Notes: a model not told the origin generated them from the letters alone. DNA of 64,000 bases from Asterias rubens (GCF_902459465.1 NW_022985740.1:22198-86197), one strand, 5' to 3'. Numbered from the stretch's first letter, positions 44,880 to 57,279 are shown. Translations and numbers: made by a program.

Positions 44880-47010
44880 ATACTGATGAGTTGTAAGAGT
44901 AACATTTGCTGAAAGCTTCCGTCTTCTTGTTTCACAGGTTTGTCTTGTATTTCTGCTAATTTAAAATGTTTTACAGTTGAAGTCTATTTTGGGAGAAGTG
45001 GTTTCGATTGAGAATTGTTAAAGGGTGTATGTAACTTTTGTAGGACAAAAAGCACAATGTCCACAGATTTACACTAAACTTACACAGTTTGAAGATAATG
45101 ATAGTAGAAAGCTTCCCTGAAAATATTACGTGCTGAGGTGCTGTAATTTTGGGGAAATGAGTAAAACAATGTCATGGTAATAATTTTCGTCTCATGAGAC
45201 GAAAATTATTTTAAGCATTACAAATGTATTTTCATGACATTTATTTACTAATTTCTCAAAAACTACAGCACCTCAGTAAGTAATATTTGAAGGGAAGCTT
45301 TCCACTATCATTATCTTCAAACCCTGTAAGTTTAATGTAAATCTATGGACATTTTGAAAAGGTACCCAAATCCTTTAAATCAAATTGCTTAATTTTGTGG
45401 TTATAACGTTAATGTTGATTGTATCACACAGCACTATAGTTCAAAGAGTTGTAATCATTCGCATCACAATGTCTTTATTTTGGCCTCGTGCATGTATGTA
45501 GTATTGCATAAATCCATCTGTGAGTCCAGTCCTGGGTTTTGAGAACAAGGACAAAGCTCTAACAACTATCCAAGTTTGCTAATAAGACTGCTTTATGACT
45601 TGTTTTGATTCCTAATGAAGGTTGTTCACAAAGTGACCTTTGAACTACAGTGTTTATCTCAGTTTATGGTAATAAAGATGTGTATTCTAAACACTTGTTC
45701 TCTATTTACTCTCTATTAACAGGGGCCTGTTTTCCGCAGTTAGAGTCTGTTTTGAAAGACTCTGCTTTTCACACTAAGGTCGGCTTGAGTCTATTTTCTA
45801 TTTTAGGTTGTTTTGAATATCGATTTCGTCTAGTTCAGATCTAATTCTAGATCTGTATCAGTTCATGTCATCTCCCACCGGTGATGTGTGTTTGCTACTT
45901 TTTGAATGTTTCTCTTCTGTTTTTAGTTCATCCTTTTTTGCATATGTCACAAATCAGTGACCACAGCAAATCACCTGCTGGCATCTTAGGAATTTTGTTT
46001 AGGGTGTGGCAAGACTCTTTTTCAACACAGGTACCTTGCTGTCGGTATTTCTTATCTCTTCTCTTTCTGGTTCCGTTTTGGTTAAGTTTGCCGTATTTTC
46101 CGCAGTCAACCCCAGCTAGTTTGTCATTGACAATTTCGTAAGTAGTATATTTCTACATTGTATAATATTTAATGTCACTTATTTCAATTGTATAAATGTA
46201 TTGGTTATGGTAAAATTACTTCCTGTCTATTTCGATGATTTGGGCCATTAGAAGTTATTTTTCTGTGCCACTGGCAAAGTTGTTTTATTCTTCAAAGTCT
46301 TATTTTGGACACAAAATGTTTGTTTCTTAAATTACGTTTATTATACTGTTTGTATTTCCAAACAGTTTTGTTCTATCCTATCCCAGGTTGATTCTATCCC
46401 AGTTCTATTCTAAACTCCCGTAAACCTCTGTACATAACTGTTACGTCTCACTGTGTTGATTGAAGTGATTTTCCCCGGTAACAATTTGTAAGTGTTAGAT
46501 AAGTTTGGTCTATAATTGTTATAACTGTTCATCGTTTGTTATCGAATTGGTTCAAAGTAGATTTGATGAAGCCTTTAATAATTGCTTTCTTTAATCAATC
46601 TGGAAACCCACAATTGCTCATTTTCTTTAATCTTTTTGGAGGGTATTGATTGTTTATTTTCTTATAATCTTTCCGGAAACCTTCAATTGCATTTTCTTTA
46701 ATATTTCTGAGAACCTCTGATTGCTTGTTTTCTCTAAATACCCTTCATGTATTTTTGATTTGATAATTGAGTAAATTAATTACCTATTTCATTATTTGTT
46801 ATTTTAGTTCACCTGCTCCTCGCCGAGTTATAAAATAAACTACCAAGTCGATTTACACAATTTGTCTACCGACTGTTCATTGTTTGCGTCAACACGATGA
46901 CAGTTTAAGTCTATTTGGATGAAGTCTTTGAACAGTAGTCACAACAACTATTTTGTGTGCACCTGTAGAGTTGTATTGAGTTTACCCATTGAAACCCAGT
47001 GTGAAACCAC
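44880..47010. repeat. Long interspersed repeat, copy 2 (LTR-like?)
   Basis: Ordered blocks match 36571-37310. The right part (from about 46265) recurs at 53265-54030. AATAAA near 46835 and the GTGTGAAACCACAC end are consistent with a long terminal repeat, but no primer-binding site or gag-pol sequence is seen. MITE family 4 (45018-45378) is nested. Confidence 0.45.
45018..45378. mobile_element. MITE family 4, TTAA-flanked
   Basis: Ends TTAAAGG...CCTTTAA. Central palindrome TAATTTTCGTCTCATGAGAC with its complement. Arms contain ACAGCACCTCAG and CTGAGGTGCTGT. A diverged copy lies at about 30350-30610. Confidence 0.75.
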
Positions 47011-47182
47011 ACTAAACACCAATCATCTGAGAGGTTTGAATATTATACATAAATAACGCTTTATTTGAAAATATTTAAAGGAATCATTTTGTGATGTGTA
47101 AAAAGAATGCATCATGTATAATGAAAATAAAAGATGGAAAAGCTGATCCATTGCAGCTAGTGGTTTTTGTGACAATTGTGCA

Positions 47183-47402
47183 ATAGACCCTTCCCATGAA
47201 ATATGTAAATTGCACATAGCGTGTGCGCACTAACGTTTTGGTTGGCAAAATGAGGGAACATCGCGCTGTTTTGTACACGGCTAATGGGTGCGTGACGCAG
47301 ACGCGATTGCGCGTCTGCTTAGTGCACAACTCTATGGTGTTTGCTAACCAACAGGGTCTGTACGCATGCGTGAATGTAATTAACATTTCATGTGATGGGT
47401 CC
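47183..47402. mobile_element. MITE family 5, imperfect palindrome
   Basis: Arms AGACCCTTCCCATGAAAT and ATTTCATGTGATGGGTCC. A central part (TTTTGGTTGGCAAA and TTTGCTAACCAAC) and GACGCAGACGCG/CGCGTCTGC also pair. Uninterrupted sites (acaattgtgccattgcatc type) remain at about 14333, 35100, 48795, 55970 and 59125. Confidence 0.85.
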
Positions 47403-47756
47403 AATGCATCTTGTTCACCAAAAGCGTACAAGCAAATTACAATAATATTCATAAATATACGGGATAGTTTATCTATTCTGATTGGTCGAGAAAAATAACA
47501 TGGGCATGTTGAATTGTGCAACAATGGTGGGAAGTGCATTTATTTTTTACAATGGATGGTATGCATGAATTTGCAGGTGCTTATTTATGCTTCATGCAAT
47601 CAATACAGATTGGTACTCTATTATTAGTAAGCATTGAGCATCGCATATAATTTGACCATTCTAAAAATGGTGCCCAATGATGTGACAGAAAATGAAAATG
47701 TACACTCAGACTTCATGCTCCCCCTTATTATTTTGGAAACTGCATTGTTTTTTTTT

Positions 47757-48352
47757 TAAAGCATTCTATAGGTGTTTGGTCTTAGAAGCATTAGATTGTT
47801 TGATTTGGGTTTTATTTTTGTTTCAGAAGCATTCAATTGTTTTTGGGGTCTTAGAAGCATTAGATTGTTTGATTTGGTTATTTTTGTTTTAGAAGCATTC
47901 AATTGTTTTGGGGGTCTTAGAAGCATTAAATTGTTTGATTTGGGTTTTATTTTTGTTTTAGAAGCATTCAATTGTTTTGGGGGTCTTAGAAGCATTAGAT
48001 TGTTTGATTTGGGTTTTATTTTTGTTTTAGAAGCATTCAATTGTTTTTGGGGTCTTAAAAGCATTAGATTGTTTGATTTGGGTTTTATTTTTGTTTTAGA
48101 AGCATTCAATTGTTTTGGGGGTCTTAGAAGCATTAGATTGTTTGATTTGGGTTTTATTTTTGTTTTAGAAGCATTCAATTGTTTTGGGGGTCTTAGAAGC
48201 ATTAGATTGTTTGATTTGGGTTTTATTTTTGTTTTAGAAGCATTCAATTGTTTTTGGGGTCTTAGAAGCATTACATTGTTTGATTTGGGTTTTATTTTTG
48301 TTTAAGAAGCATTCAATTGTTTTTGGGGTCTTAGAAGCATAAGATTGTTTGA
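47757..48352. repeat. 69-bp minisatellite, array 1
   Basis: About 8.5 units of 69 bp. Each has two related half-units beginning GAAGCATTCAATTG and GAAGCATTAGATTG. Because 69 is divisible by three and stops are missing, frames are open on both strands; this is not evidence of a gene. One unit near 47850-47890 is short. Confidence 0.95.
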
Positions 48353-49250
48353 TTTTTTTTCTATTGATTGATCAATTTTCTTTTTTTTTTTGGGGGGGGG
48401 GTTCACTTAAAAGCATTCATGTGTTTGATTGTTTTTCTGTTGTTTTTCTGTTTTTCTGTTTTGGGGTTTAGAAGCATTTAATTTGGTTCCATTGTTTTAA
48501 TCCAATAAAAATGTTTAAATGCAAAGTTTACTTCTAAAAAGTATACTTTGCCTTTAAACATTTTGTATCAATATGAAATCATTTATCATACCTGTACACT
48601 TGTTAAAAAAACTTGATTCCTAACTTTTAACTGAAGTTACAAACACTGCTTGTATGTAAGTAAATGACGTTTTACTTGGAAATACTTTTAATTTTGTAAG
48701 ACAGTGTAATAGAGAATGCATCATGTATTTTGAAAATAAAAGATGGAAAAGCTGATCAAAGAATTAATACATTACAGCGGTTAAATTTTTGTGACAATTG
48801 TGCCATTGCATCTTGTTCACCAGAGCCAAAACCATAGGTTTTAAGCATGAATGTGGCACTCTGAAAGACAGGCATCCAGACCGAGATTATTGTTCATTGC
48901 GTGACTAGGTACATTTGTAAAGGTAGGAGAAATAACATGCGTGGGTGTTTTTGTTCAAAATCAATTCATGCTAGAATATGCAAACTCATAAAATGAGGTT
49001 GTTTTGTCTGAATGGCTTGACATTACAAGTGAAGTATGCCATTTCTCATCAAGGGAACCCCCTTTTGGGAATAGATTGAGCAATAGCAGCTGAACTTTTA
49101 CATAAAAAAGACCAACAGACTTTATAACTTTCAGAACTCAATCCAGGCTTCTACACTGACAACAGAAAGAAAATCAACTTCCAATAGTAACTCAAAAACA
49201 TCACATAAATATTTAGGATTGGTTTATGAAAACAGTATATTGACTTCAAG
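48353..49250 (+). promoter_or_regulatory. Post-array block and upstream region of gene G
   Basis: A T-run/G-run tract (about 48370-48402) and a 53-bp palindrome (48510-48562, GCAAAG...CTTTGC arms) precede sequence shared with 55850-57279 and 58970-60013. The last part, ending GACTTCAAG/GTGAGT, is the putative noncoding first exon of G. No protein gene is seen. Confidence 0.45.
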
Positions 49251-49295
49251 GTGAGTATTCAAAGTTTTTTAAATGCCAAGAGTTAACTTCATGCT

Positions 49296-49668
49296 TTAAA
49301 GGCAGTGGACACTATTGGTAATTACTCAAAATAATTATTAGCATAAAACCTTACTTGGTAACGAGTAATGGGGAGCTGTTGATAGTATAAAACATTGTGA
49401 GAAATGGCTCCCTCTGAAGTAACGTAGTTTTCGAGAAAGAAGTAATTTTCCATGAATTTGATTTTGAGACCTCAGATTTAGAATTTGAGGTCTCGAAATC
49501 AAGCATCTGAAAGCACACAAAGGCGTTTTTTCTTTCATTTTTATCTCGCAACTTCGACGACCAATTGAGCTCAAGTTTTCACAGGTTTGTTGTTTTATGC
49601 ATATGTTGAGATACAGCAAGTGAGAAGACTGATCTTTGACAGTTACCAATAGTTTCCAGTGTCTTTAA
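49296..49668. mobile_element. MITE family 1 copy in 5' UTR intron of gene G
   Basis: TTAA-flanked. Ends AGGCAGTGGACACTATTGG and CCAATAGTTTCCAGTGTCT. The same insertion is at 57325-57697 and 60059-60431. Confidence 0.85.
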
Positions 49669-49744
49669 ATCAAATAAATTCAACCATGTGTTCCTAAAGT
49701 GGATTTAAGTCAACTACCAGATGTATCACATTATGGATAAATTA

Positions 49745-49895
49745 AAAAGAAAACACAAAGGAAACTGACTAGCTAAATTTCAACTAATTTTGAATTGAAC
49801 AAAGAAAAGTTGACTAGAGCAGGATTTGAACCTGTGACCTCCGGATTATCATGCCAGTGAGTTTACCAACTGAGCTATCCAGCCCTGTGTTGAAG
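49745..49895 (-). mobile_element. tRNA-derived repeat, - orientation
   Basis: On the - strand it has TAGCTCAGTTGGTAAAC (A box region) and GGTTCAAATCC (B box). The flank AAGGAAACTGACTAGC matches the copy at 56.1 kb. Not a functional tRNA gene. Confidence 0.65.
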
Positions 49896-50009
49896 ATCTC
49901 ATGCACATTTAGTTTTTTCCTTGACGTTATATACCCTGACTTACGGACATTGCCGAGTATCAAGTTAATTCAGTTAATTTTGTTTCTTTATTGTTACTTA
50001 GAAATAAAC

Positions 50010-52280
50010 ATGGATGTTCAGCGTGGACATTGCTGGCGTTGTGAAGTTCAACTTGAACAGACCATTCACTGTCCTGATTGCAAGATGGCGGAGTATTGTA
50101 GCACAACATGTGAACACAGAGACAGAGTTAGACATAGGAGTAGAGAGTGCCCGTTATTTGGAACAAGATCATGCAACAAATGCAATAAGAAGGGTACAAT
50201 GAAACAGGTATGATGTTTGTTGGCTTCTCCATGTATCCCTACTTGAAGGTAAAACCCACAAATTAAAAACTATTTAAATTGACATTTCTTTTCGAAAAAG
50301 CCCATTCTTATATGTGGTTTCCCCACCACTGCTTTTAAATATTAGGACTTTGCCTAAAACAAAAGGTTTTTCATTTCCCATTACCCCAAGTCTGAGTAAA
50401 TTCTGCGGCAGTTATCTTGGCATCCAATGAATTAGCATTTAGAAAAAAAGTGTTACCTTCAGGCACTATCGGTATCCCTATTTTACACCTTTTTGGTTCA
50501 AGTCTAAGAATCACAAAAACATAATTTCCAAAATCAAGGTTTATATATTAAATCATTCATTCATTCTTTTCAGTGTGGAGGTTGCAACTACGCATGGTAC
50601 TGTGACAAGGAATGCCAAAGAAGTGATTGGGCCAATCATAAGAAGTTATGCAAGAAGACAAAGGCAGCTATATCAACAGTAGCTGATAAACTAATATGCT
50701 TACATCGGCATTTAAAACTTTTACAATTTCCATTGATAAACAGACTTGGGGATTTCCCTTATTATTTTGGAAACACTATTTCCAAAGACTTCCTTCAACT
50801 AGAAAACAATGAATGGTCTGATGGGTCAATGAAGAAAACTGACTTGAACAGGGACTATCATATTTTGTCAGCTGGTTGCGGAGACTTACGCAATACTGTC
50901 TTGACAGCAGCTTCCCTCCCTGCCAGGTACCAGGGAAGTCTTTACATCACTCTCAATGACTTTGACCCTTTTGTCATGGCAAGGAATGTCTTGTTTCTCT
51001 TTATGTTGGTTCGGTTTGCAGACACTGAGGGAATTGAGAGCAGTCTGACTACCATCTGGTATTCAGTTCACATTACAAAGAAAGAGTATGACCTGATCAA
51101 GACCAGCTTGGATGAGCTCATTCAGATGACCCCTCAAAGTCTCACAGAGGTCACTCAAGGGTTGGTCAAAGTTCAAGGTAAAGATCTTGAAGTCATGAGT
51201 CAAGTATGGGACAAATGGAGATCCTTAGAATGCCAACGAAAGAAACAATCCTCAATCAATCTCAGAAAACAAAGACAAACTGCATTTCAGAGATTTAAAG
51301 ATAAAGAAGGAGATGTCAATTTTACAAATCCTTTACAGTCATCCACAATTAAAAGAAAAATGAAAGAATGGTTTGACCATAGGATGTTCCTCCCAAGAGA
51401 GACGGAGCAAACAACAATGCCATTTGACAACCCAACACTAACAGGATTTGAAGAAAAAGCAAGTGAAGGTTATGAAAACCAAAAAAGTTGTTACCTTCCA
51501 TTGAGCCCAAAAGATTTAGCCTTTGTGTACTGCATCAAACAAGATTCACATCCCTTTTTAGTGTGGGATTGCTTGAGAGTAAGGGAGTCCGAGACCAGAC
51601 CCTGCTCATCCCCTATGGTGATGTACCATAACTACATCACAAACCTCCTCCAGAAAGTCAAAAGTCTCATCCAGCTAGGAAGACTTCACATCCAAATTTC
51701 TCTGGCTAACTGTATGGACTTTCCCCAAGAACACAAGTCTCTCAAGATGTTAAACTATGACCGCATCTTCACATCTAATCTCAGTGACTACCTTGGGTTT
51801 GCCGGGTTACTACAAAATTTCAAAATGCTTCTTAATTCAAGTAACCACTTCTCAGTAATTGTTACTGAAACAATGAAATGGACAGATCATCTACCTCAGG
51901 CTGTCTGTATGTATGGACATAAAGAATATGTATCATGCCTTAAATCATGCTGGAGGGATACAGGCAGGAATCCTGCGCAAAACCCTATGCAAGCTAATGA
52001 GGTTAGTTTTCATATGTCTATGGAATACTTTGATAATTGCCCTTACTTTATTGCATATTTGCGTGCACAAATCAAGGCAGGGGGATTTGGAGTACAACAA
52101 TTGACTAAAGTGCCTTCATTTGGCGAAGTGATGAAGTACAATGGTCTAGAAATGCGTGACTTTCGTAAGAAGCTGAATCGTCTTGTCCCATTTCATCATC
52201 GAGTCAATGCTCGTGATTTGACCATTATAAGAACTGCTGACAGAGCAGTGGAGTGGTGTCTGCCACACATCGATGGCTAA
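50010..52280 (+). CDS. Gene G: double-MYND, DUF4470-like protein (634 aa)
   Basis: Coding exons are 50010-50207 and 50574-52280, phase 0. The conserved ATG was taken, not an in-frame ATG at 49851 in the UTR intron. Exon 1 ends MKQ instead of MKE. Both fingers are complete. The linker after finger 2 is longer and unlike paralogs (CLHRHLKLLQFPLINR). The core protein is identical to A, B, C, D and F through KVQG. Patch 1 is short (RFKDKEGDVNF) and patch 2 is distinct (DHLPQAVCMYGHKEYVSC with NPAQNPMQANEVSFH). It is among the most divergent intact members outside the core. No inactivating change is seen. Confidence 0.85.
50208..50573 (+). other. Intron 1 of gene G
   Basis: 366 nt, the second shortest in the array. 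No mobile element is recognised. GTATGA donor and TTCTTTTCAG acceptor. Confidence 0.7.
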
Positions 52281-53264
52281 TGGCAAAAGAAAACTTACAT
52301 TTAAGTTCAATATAGCTTAATCTGATTGTGTACATGTATGTCTCACTGTAAAGACTCATTCATACTAGGGTCAAACTTTGTTCATTCAGTCAAAAAGTTG
52401 CTTAACTTGTGTGAAGGTTATGATGAGTGCATTCTACTTGCTCCATTTTAACTTGGAGTAAAGAGTTTACCAAACACACCATTTTCAACATTTATCTTGA
52501 TCATGTGCACATTTGACTCACACATCAATAGAAAAAAGACTCTAAAAATTGTTCCTTTAATAACAATCTGATAAAAACCAGATTTCAGGTTATAGTATTT
52601 AGACTGAATTCAACCTGCAGGAACATTTTCAGTTACAAAGCAGAGTCTCATCTTTGTGGACAAACAACCTGTAGAAATGAAACTTTATGAAGAAGTTGCT
52701 GGCTTTTGTAGCCTTCAATGAGGATTCTGCAAACAAATATGGCTTGCATGCTTCAGACAATGCATTTTGTGGTGAAGGGTCAAATACAGTAATTAATTTT
52801 GACTGTCTGTCAGATATTTTAATGCTTTATTATCCAAACTTCCTGTTAATATTTGATGGTGATGGGCTATTATTAATGTTGGAACAAGAGAGTTATTGTC
52901 ATTAATTTTATTTGTTTATTTGTTTATTTCAATAATGATTATAATTATAACCTTATTATATTAGCGCTTTCTATAAAATCGATACAAAGCGATTAAGAAA
53001 TACATAAGCAATAAAACAAAAGGGGTACAAAAACCTTTTTTACAAACCATATAAATGCAATGTGTTTGAATTACAATCTAATAAAAACAATCTTAAGACT
53101 GAAACTGTTTGTGTGCAAAGAAGGTCTTACTTATTAACCACAATTATTGTCTACTTTTTAGTTGCAGTGAAATAGGAATAGTTAAACTAAAGGCTTGTTA
53201 TTGTGAGCTTTGAACAGAACCCCTAAGTGTATGAATTGAAATCTTCCCTAAACCACTAGTGTTC
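52281..53264. repeat. 3' flank of gene G
   Basis: Diverged version of the 7613-9350 type flank. It keeps empty target sites for several elements: TTAA near 52993 for MITE family 1, and ATAGCTTAATC near 52313 for the 906-bp element. No gene is seen. Confidence 0.55.
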
Positions 53265-54177
53265 ACTGGCAAAGTTGTTTTATTCTTCAAAGTCTTATTT
53301 TGGCCACAACATGTTTGTTTCTTAAATTACTTTTATTATACTGTTTGTATTTCCAAACAGTTTTGTTTTATCCTATCCCAGGTTTATTCTATCCCAGTTC
53401 TATTCTAAACTCCCGTAAACCTCTGTACATAACCGTTACGTCTCAAAGTGTGGATTGAAGTGATTTTCCCCGGTAAAAATTTGTAAGTGTTAAATAAGTT
53501 TGGTCTATAATTGTTATAATTGTTCATCGTTTGTTATCGAATTGGTGCAAAGTAGATTTGATGAAGCCTTTAATAATTGATTTCTTTAATCAATCTGGAG
53601 ACCCACAATTGCTCATTTTCTTTAATCTTTTTGGAGGGTATTGATTGTTTATTTTCTTATAATCTTTCCGGAAACCTTCAATTGCATTTTCTTTAATATT
53701 TCTGAAAACCTCTGATTGCTTGTTTTCTCTAAATACCCTTCATGTATTTTTGATTTGATAATTGAGTAAATTAATTACCTATTTCATTATTTGTTATTTT
53801 AGTTCACCTGCTCCTCGCCGAGTTATAAAATAAACTACCAAGTCCATTTACACAATTTGTCTACCGACTGTTCATTGTTTGCGTCAACACGATGACAGTT
53901 TAAGTCTATTTGGATGAAGTCTTTGAACAGTAGTCAGAACAACTATTTTGTGTGCATCTGTAGAGTTGTATTGAGTTTACCCATTGAAACCCTGTGTGAA
54001 ACCACACTAAACACCAATCATCTGAGAGGTTTGAATATTATACATAAATAACGCTTTATTTGAAAATATTTAAAGGAATCATTTTGTGATGTGTAAAAAG
54101 AATGCATCATGTATAATGAAAATAAAAGATGGAAAAGCTGATCCATTGCAGCTAGTGGTTTTTGTGACAATTGTGCA
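53265..54177. repeat. Second copy of the 46265-47182 block
   Basis: Near-identical to 46265-47182. The left junction near 53265 joins gene G flank sequence to the middle of the long repeat, marking a duplication or exchange breakpoint. No gene is seen. Confidence 0.65.
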
Positions 54178-54397
54178 ATAGACCCTTCCCATGAAATATG
54201 TAAATTGCACATAGCGTGTGCGCACTAACGTTTTGGTTGGCAAAATGAGGGAACATCGCGCTGTTTTGTACACAGCTAATGGGTGCGTGACGCAGACGCG
54301 ATTGTGCGTCTGCTTAGTGCACAACTCTATGGTGTTTGCCAACCAACAGGGTCTGTACGCATGCGTGAATGTAATTAACATTTCATGGGATGGGTCC
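54178..54397. mobile_element. MITE family 5, second copy
   Basis: Orthologous to 47183-47402 through the local duplication, with few differences. Confidence 0.85.
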
Positions 54398-54750
54398 ATT
54401 GCATCTTGTTCACCAAAAGCGTATAAGCATTTTACAATAATATTCATAAATACACGGGATAGTTTATCTATTCTGATTGGTCGAGAAAAAATCACATGGG
54501 CATGTTGAAATGTGCAACAATGGTGGGAAGTGCATTTTAACAATGGATGGTATGCAAGAATTTGCAGGTGCTTATTTATGCTTCATGCAATCAATACAGA
54601 TTGGTACTCTATTATTAGTAAGCGTTGAGCATCGCATTTAATTTGACCATCCTCAAAATGGTGCCCAATGATGTGACAGAAAATGAAAATGTACACTCAG
54701 GCTTCATGCTCCCCCTTATTATTTTGGAAACTGCATTGGTTTTTTTAAAA

Positions 54751-55490
54751 GCATTCTATAGGTGTTTTGGTCTTAGAAGCATTAGATTGTTTGATTTGGG
54801 TTTTATTTTTGTTGTAGAAGCATTCAATTGTTTTTGGGGTCTTAGAAGCATTAGATTGTTTGATTTGGGTTTTATTTTTGTTGTAGAAGCATTCAATTGT
54901 TTTTGGGGTCTTAGAAGCATTAGATTGTTTGATTTGGGTTTTATTTTTGTTTTAGAAGCATTCAATTGTTTTTGGGGTCTTAGAAGCATTAGATTGTTTG
55001 ATTTGGGTTTTATTTTGTTTTAAAAGCATTCAATTGTTTTGGGGGTCTTAGAAGCATTAGATTGTTTGATTTGGGTTTTATTTTTGTTGTAGAAGCATTC
55101 AATTGTTTTTGGGGGTCTTAGAAGCATTAGATTGTTTGATTTGGGTTTTATTGTTGTTTTAGAAGCATTCAATTGTTTTTGGGGTCTTAGAAGCATTAGA
55201 TTGTTTGATTTGGGTTTTATTTTTGTTTTAGAAGCATTCAATTGTTTTGGGGGTCTTAGAAGCATTAGATTGTTTGATTTGGGTTTTATTTTTGTTGTAG
55301 AAGCATTCAATTGTTTTTGGGGTCTTAGAAGCATTAGATTGTTTGATTTGGGTTTTATTTTTGTTTTAGGAGCATTCAATTGTTTTGGGGGTCTTAGAAG
55401 CATTACATTGTTTGATTTGGGTTTTATTTTTGTTTTAGAAGCATACAATTGTTTTTGGGGTCTTAGAAGCATAAGATTGTTTGATTTTTG
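54751..55490. repeat. 69-bp minisatellite, array 2
   Basis: About 10.7 units of the same repeat as array 1. It starts with the same CATTCTATAGG leader. Units ending TTGTTGTAG and TTGTTTTAG alternate irregularly. Unit number and variant order differ between arrays. Confidence 0.95.
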
Positions 55491-56012
55491 TTTTTGATTT
55501 TTGTTTTGAAGCATTTGATTGGTTGATTTTTCGTCTATTGATTGTTTGATTTTTTTTTTTTTTTTTGGGGGGGGGGTTCACTTAGAAGCATTCATGTGTT
55601 TGATTGTTTTTCTGTTGATTGTTCAACTGTTTTGGGGTTTAGAAGCATTTAATTTGGTTCCATTGTTTTAATCCAATAAAAATGTTTAAACGCAAAGTAT
55701 ACTTTTGAAAAGTATTCTTTGCCTTTAAACATTTTGTATCAATATGAAATCATTCATCATACCTGTACACTTGTTAGAACAAACTTGATTCCTAACTTTT
55801 AACTGAAGTTACAAACACTGCTTGTTTGTAAGTAAATGACGTTTTACTTGGAAATACTTTTAATTTTGTAAGAAAGTGTAATAGAGAGTGCATCATGTAT
55901 TTTGAAAATAAAAGATGGAAAAGCTGATCAAAGAATTAATACATTGCAGCGGTTAAATTTTTGTGACAATTGTGCCATTGCATCTTGTTCACCAAAAGCG
56001 TATATATATATA
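55491..56012. repeat. Post-array block
   Basis: T-run/G-run tract (about 55551-55577), palindrome 55681-55733, then the sequence also present at 48563-48820 and 58884-59150. No gene is seen. Confidence 0.6.
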
Positions 56013-56027
56013 TTGTGGTTTATTATT

Positions 56028-56061
<34 letters not shown>

Positions 56062-56425
56062 AATAATAAACCACAAGGGAAACTGACTGGGAACATTTTT
56101 AAATGATTTTGGATTGAACAAAGAAAAATTGACTAGAGCGGGATTTGAACCAACGACCTCCGGTTTAACGTGCCGTCGCTCTACCAACTGAGCTATCTAG
56201 CCCTATGTTGGTGGTCTCCCAATTTTGTCAATATCTTTGTTCGGGGGTGCCTGTCAGAAGCCATTAAACCGCAAACTGCCGTGTAGCCAGGGATCACACC
56301 CGGGTAACGATACAACCTGGGAAGCGGCAGACAGGGGATCACCTTAAGGGGATGCGACTTTTTATATCAGATATCAAATAATAAACCACAAGGGAAACTG
56401 ACTGGGAACATTTTTAAATGATTTT
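56013..56425 (-). mobile_element. Composite: TA-centred palindrome and tRNA-derived repeat
   Basis: TTGTGGTTTATTATTTGATA, a TA run of about 30 bp, and the exact complement form a hairpin at 56013-56074. The tRNA-like part follows on the - strand (A box about 56180-56198, B box about 56122-56133), then the body with AACTGCCGTGTAGCCAGGGA. The 50-bp text beginning ATCAAATAATAAACCACAAG recurs at 56371-56422, bracketing the element. Confidence 0.65.
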
Positions 56426-57279
56426 ATATATATATACTAAAAAAATATTCATACCAAGAATCCATTCTGTATGGTCGAGAGGAGATCACATGGGCATGTT
56501 TAAATGTGTGAAATATAAACATGGTAAGAAGTGTTTCAACATAATGCTTGGCATGCAAGAATTTACAGGTGCTTATAAAATCAGGTAATAATTGCTGACA
56601 AACAATTTTAAAATGTATGTACAGTACTACTTGGACTTTTCATACATTACAAAGTACAGTGAACTTGAAAGCGTAAACTTTTGTTGTTGTTGCTGGATTA
56701 AAAACATTGACAACAAAGTGAAAAATGCGTTTACTTCGAAACAATGGCTTGGCTAATGGCTTCAGCTACCACGTAGGATCACTCAGTTATTTTGAAAACA
56801 TGCCATTTCAGTAAGGGACTTCAAATAGGCAGGCAGAGCACTGCAGCCAGAGCCAAAACCATAGGTTTTAAGCATGAATGTGGCACTCTGAAAGACTGGC
56901 ATCCAGACCGAGATTATTGTTCATTGCGTGACTAGGTACATTTGTAAAGGTAGGAGGAAATATCATGCGTGGGTGTTTTTGTTCAAAATCAATTCATGCT
57001 AGAATATGCAAACTCATAAAATGAGGTTGTTTTGTCTGAATGGCTTGACATCACTAGTGAAGTATGCCATTTCTCATCAAGGGAACCCCCTTTTGGGAAT
57101 AGATTGAGCAATAGCAGCTGAACTTTTACATAAAAAAGACCAACAGACTTTATAACTTTCACAACTCAATCCAGGCTTCTACACTGACAACAGAAAGGAA
57201 AATCAACTTCCAATAATAACTCAAAAACATCACATAAATATTTAGGATTGGTTTATGAAAACAGCACTTTGACTTCAAG
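56426..57279 (+). promoter_or_regulatory. Upstream region of a lost gene copy (orphan promoter region)
   Basis: Near-identical to 59175-60013 upstream of gene H and related to the G upstream region. It ends GACTTCAAG/GTGAGT. A first exon and promoter of H type are therefore duplicated here without a coding exon. Confidence 0.5.

Larger units (their letters stand above)
49251..50001 (+). other. Predicted 5' UTR intron of gene G
   Basis: GTGAGT donor and GTTACTTAG acceptor. It contains MITE family 1 (49296-49668) and a tRNA-like repeat (about 49745-49895). Confidence 0.65.

Noticed and set aside
44674-46141. Short frames at 44674, 45650 and 45881
   Set aside because: No recognisable protein, and they lie in or next to an interspersed repeat.
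47084-47539. 151-codon antisense frame (and its copy at 54079)
   Set aside because: It spans MITE family 5 and its flanks; conservation reflects a recent duplication only.
47756-48305. Long frames on both strands over the minisatellites (also 54.6-55.5 and 58.0-58.7 kb)
   Set aside because: They arise from a 69-bp tandem unit without stops; no start context, no diversity expected of a protein, and both strands are open equally.
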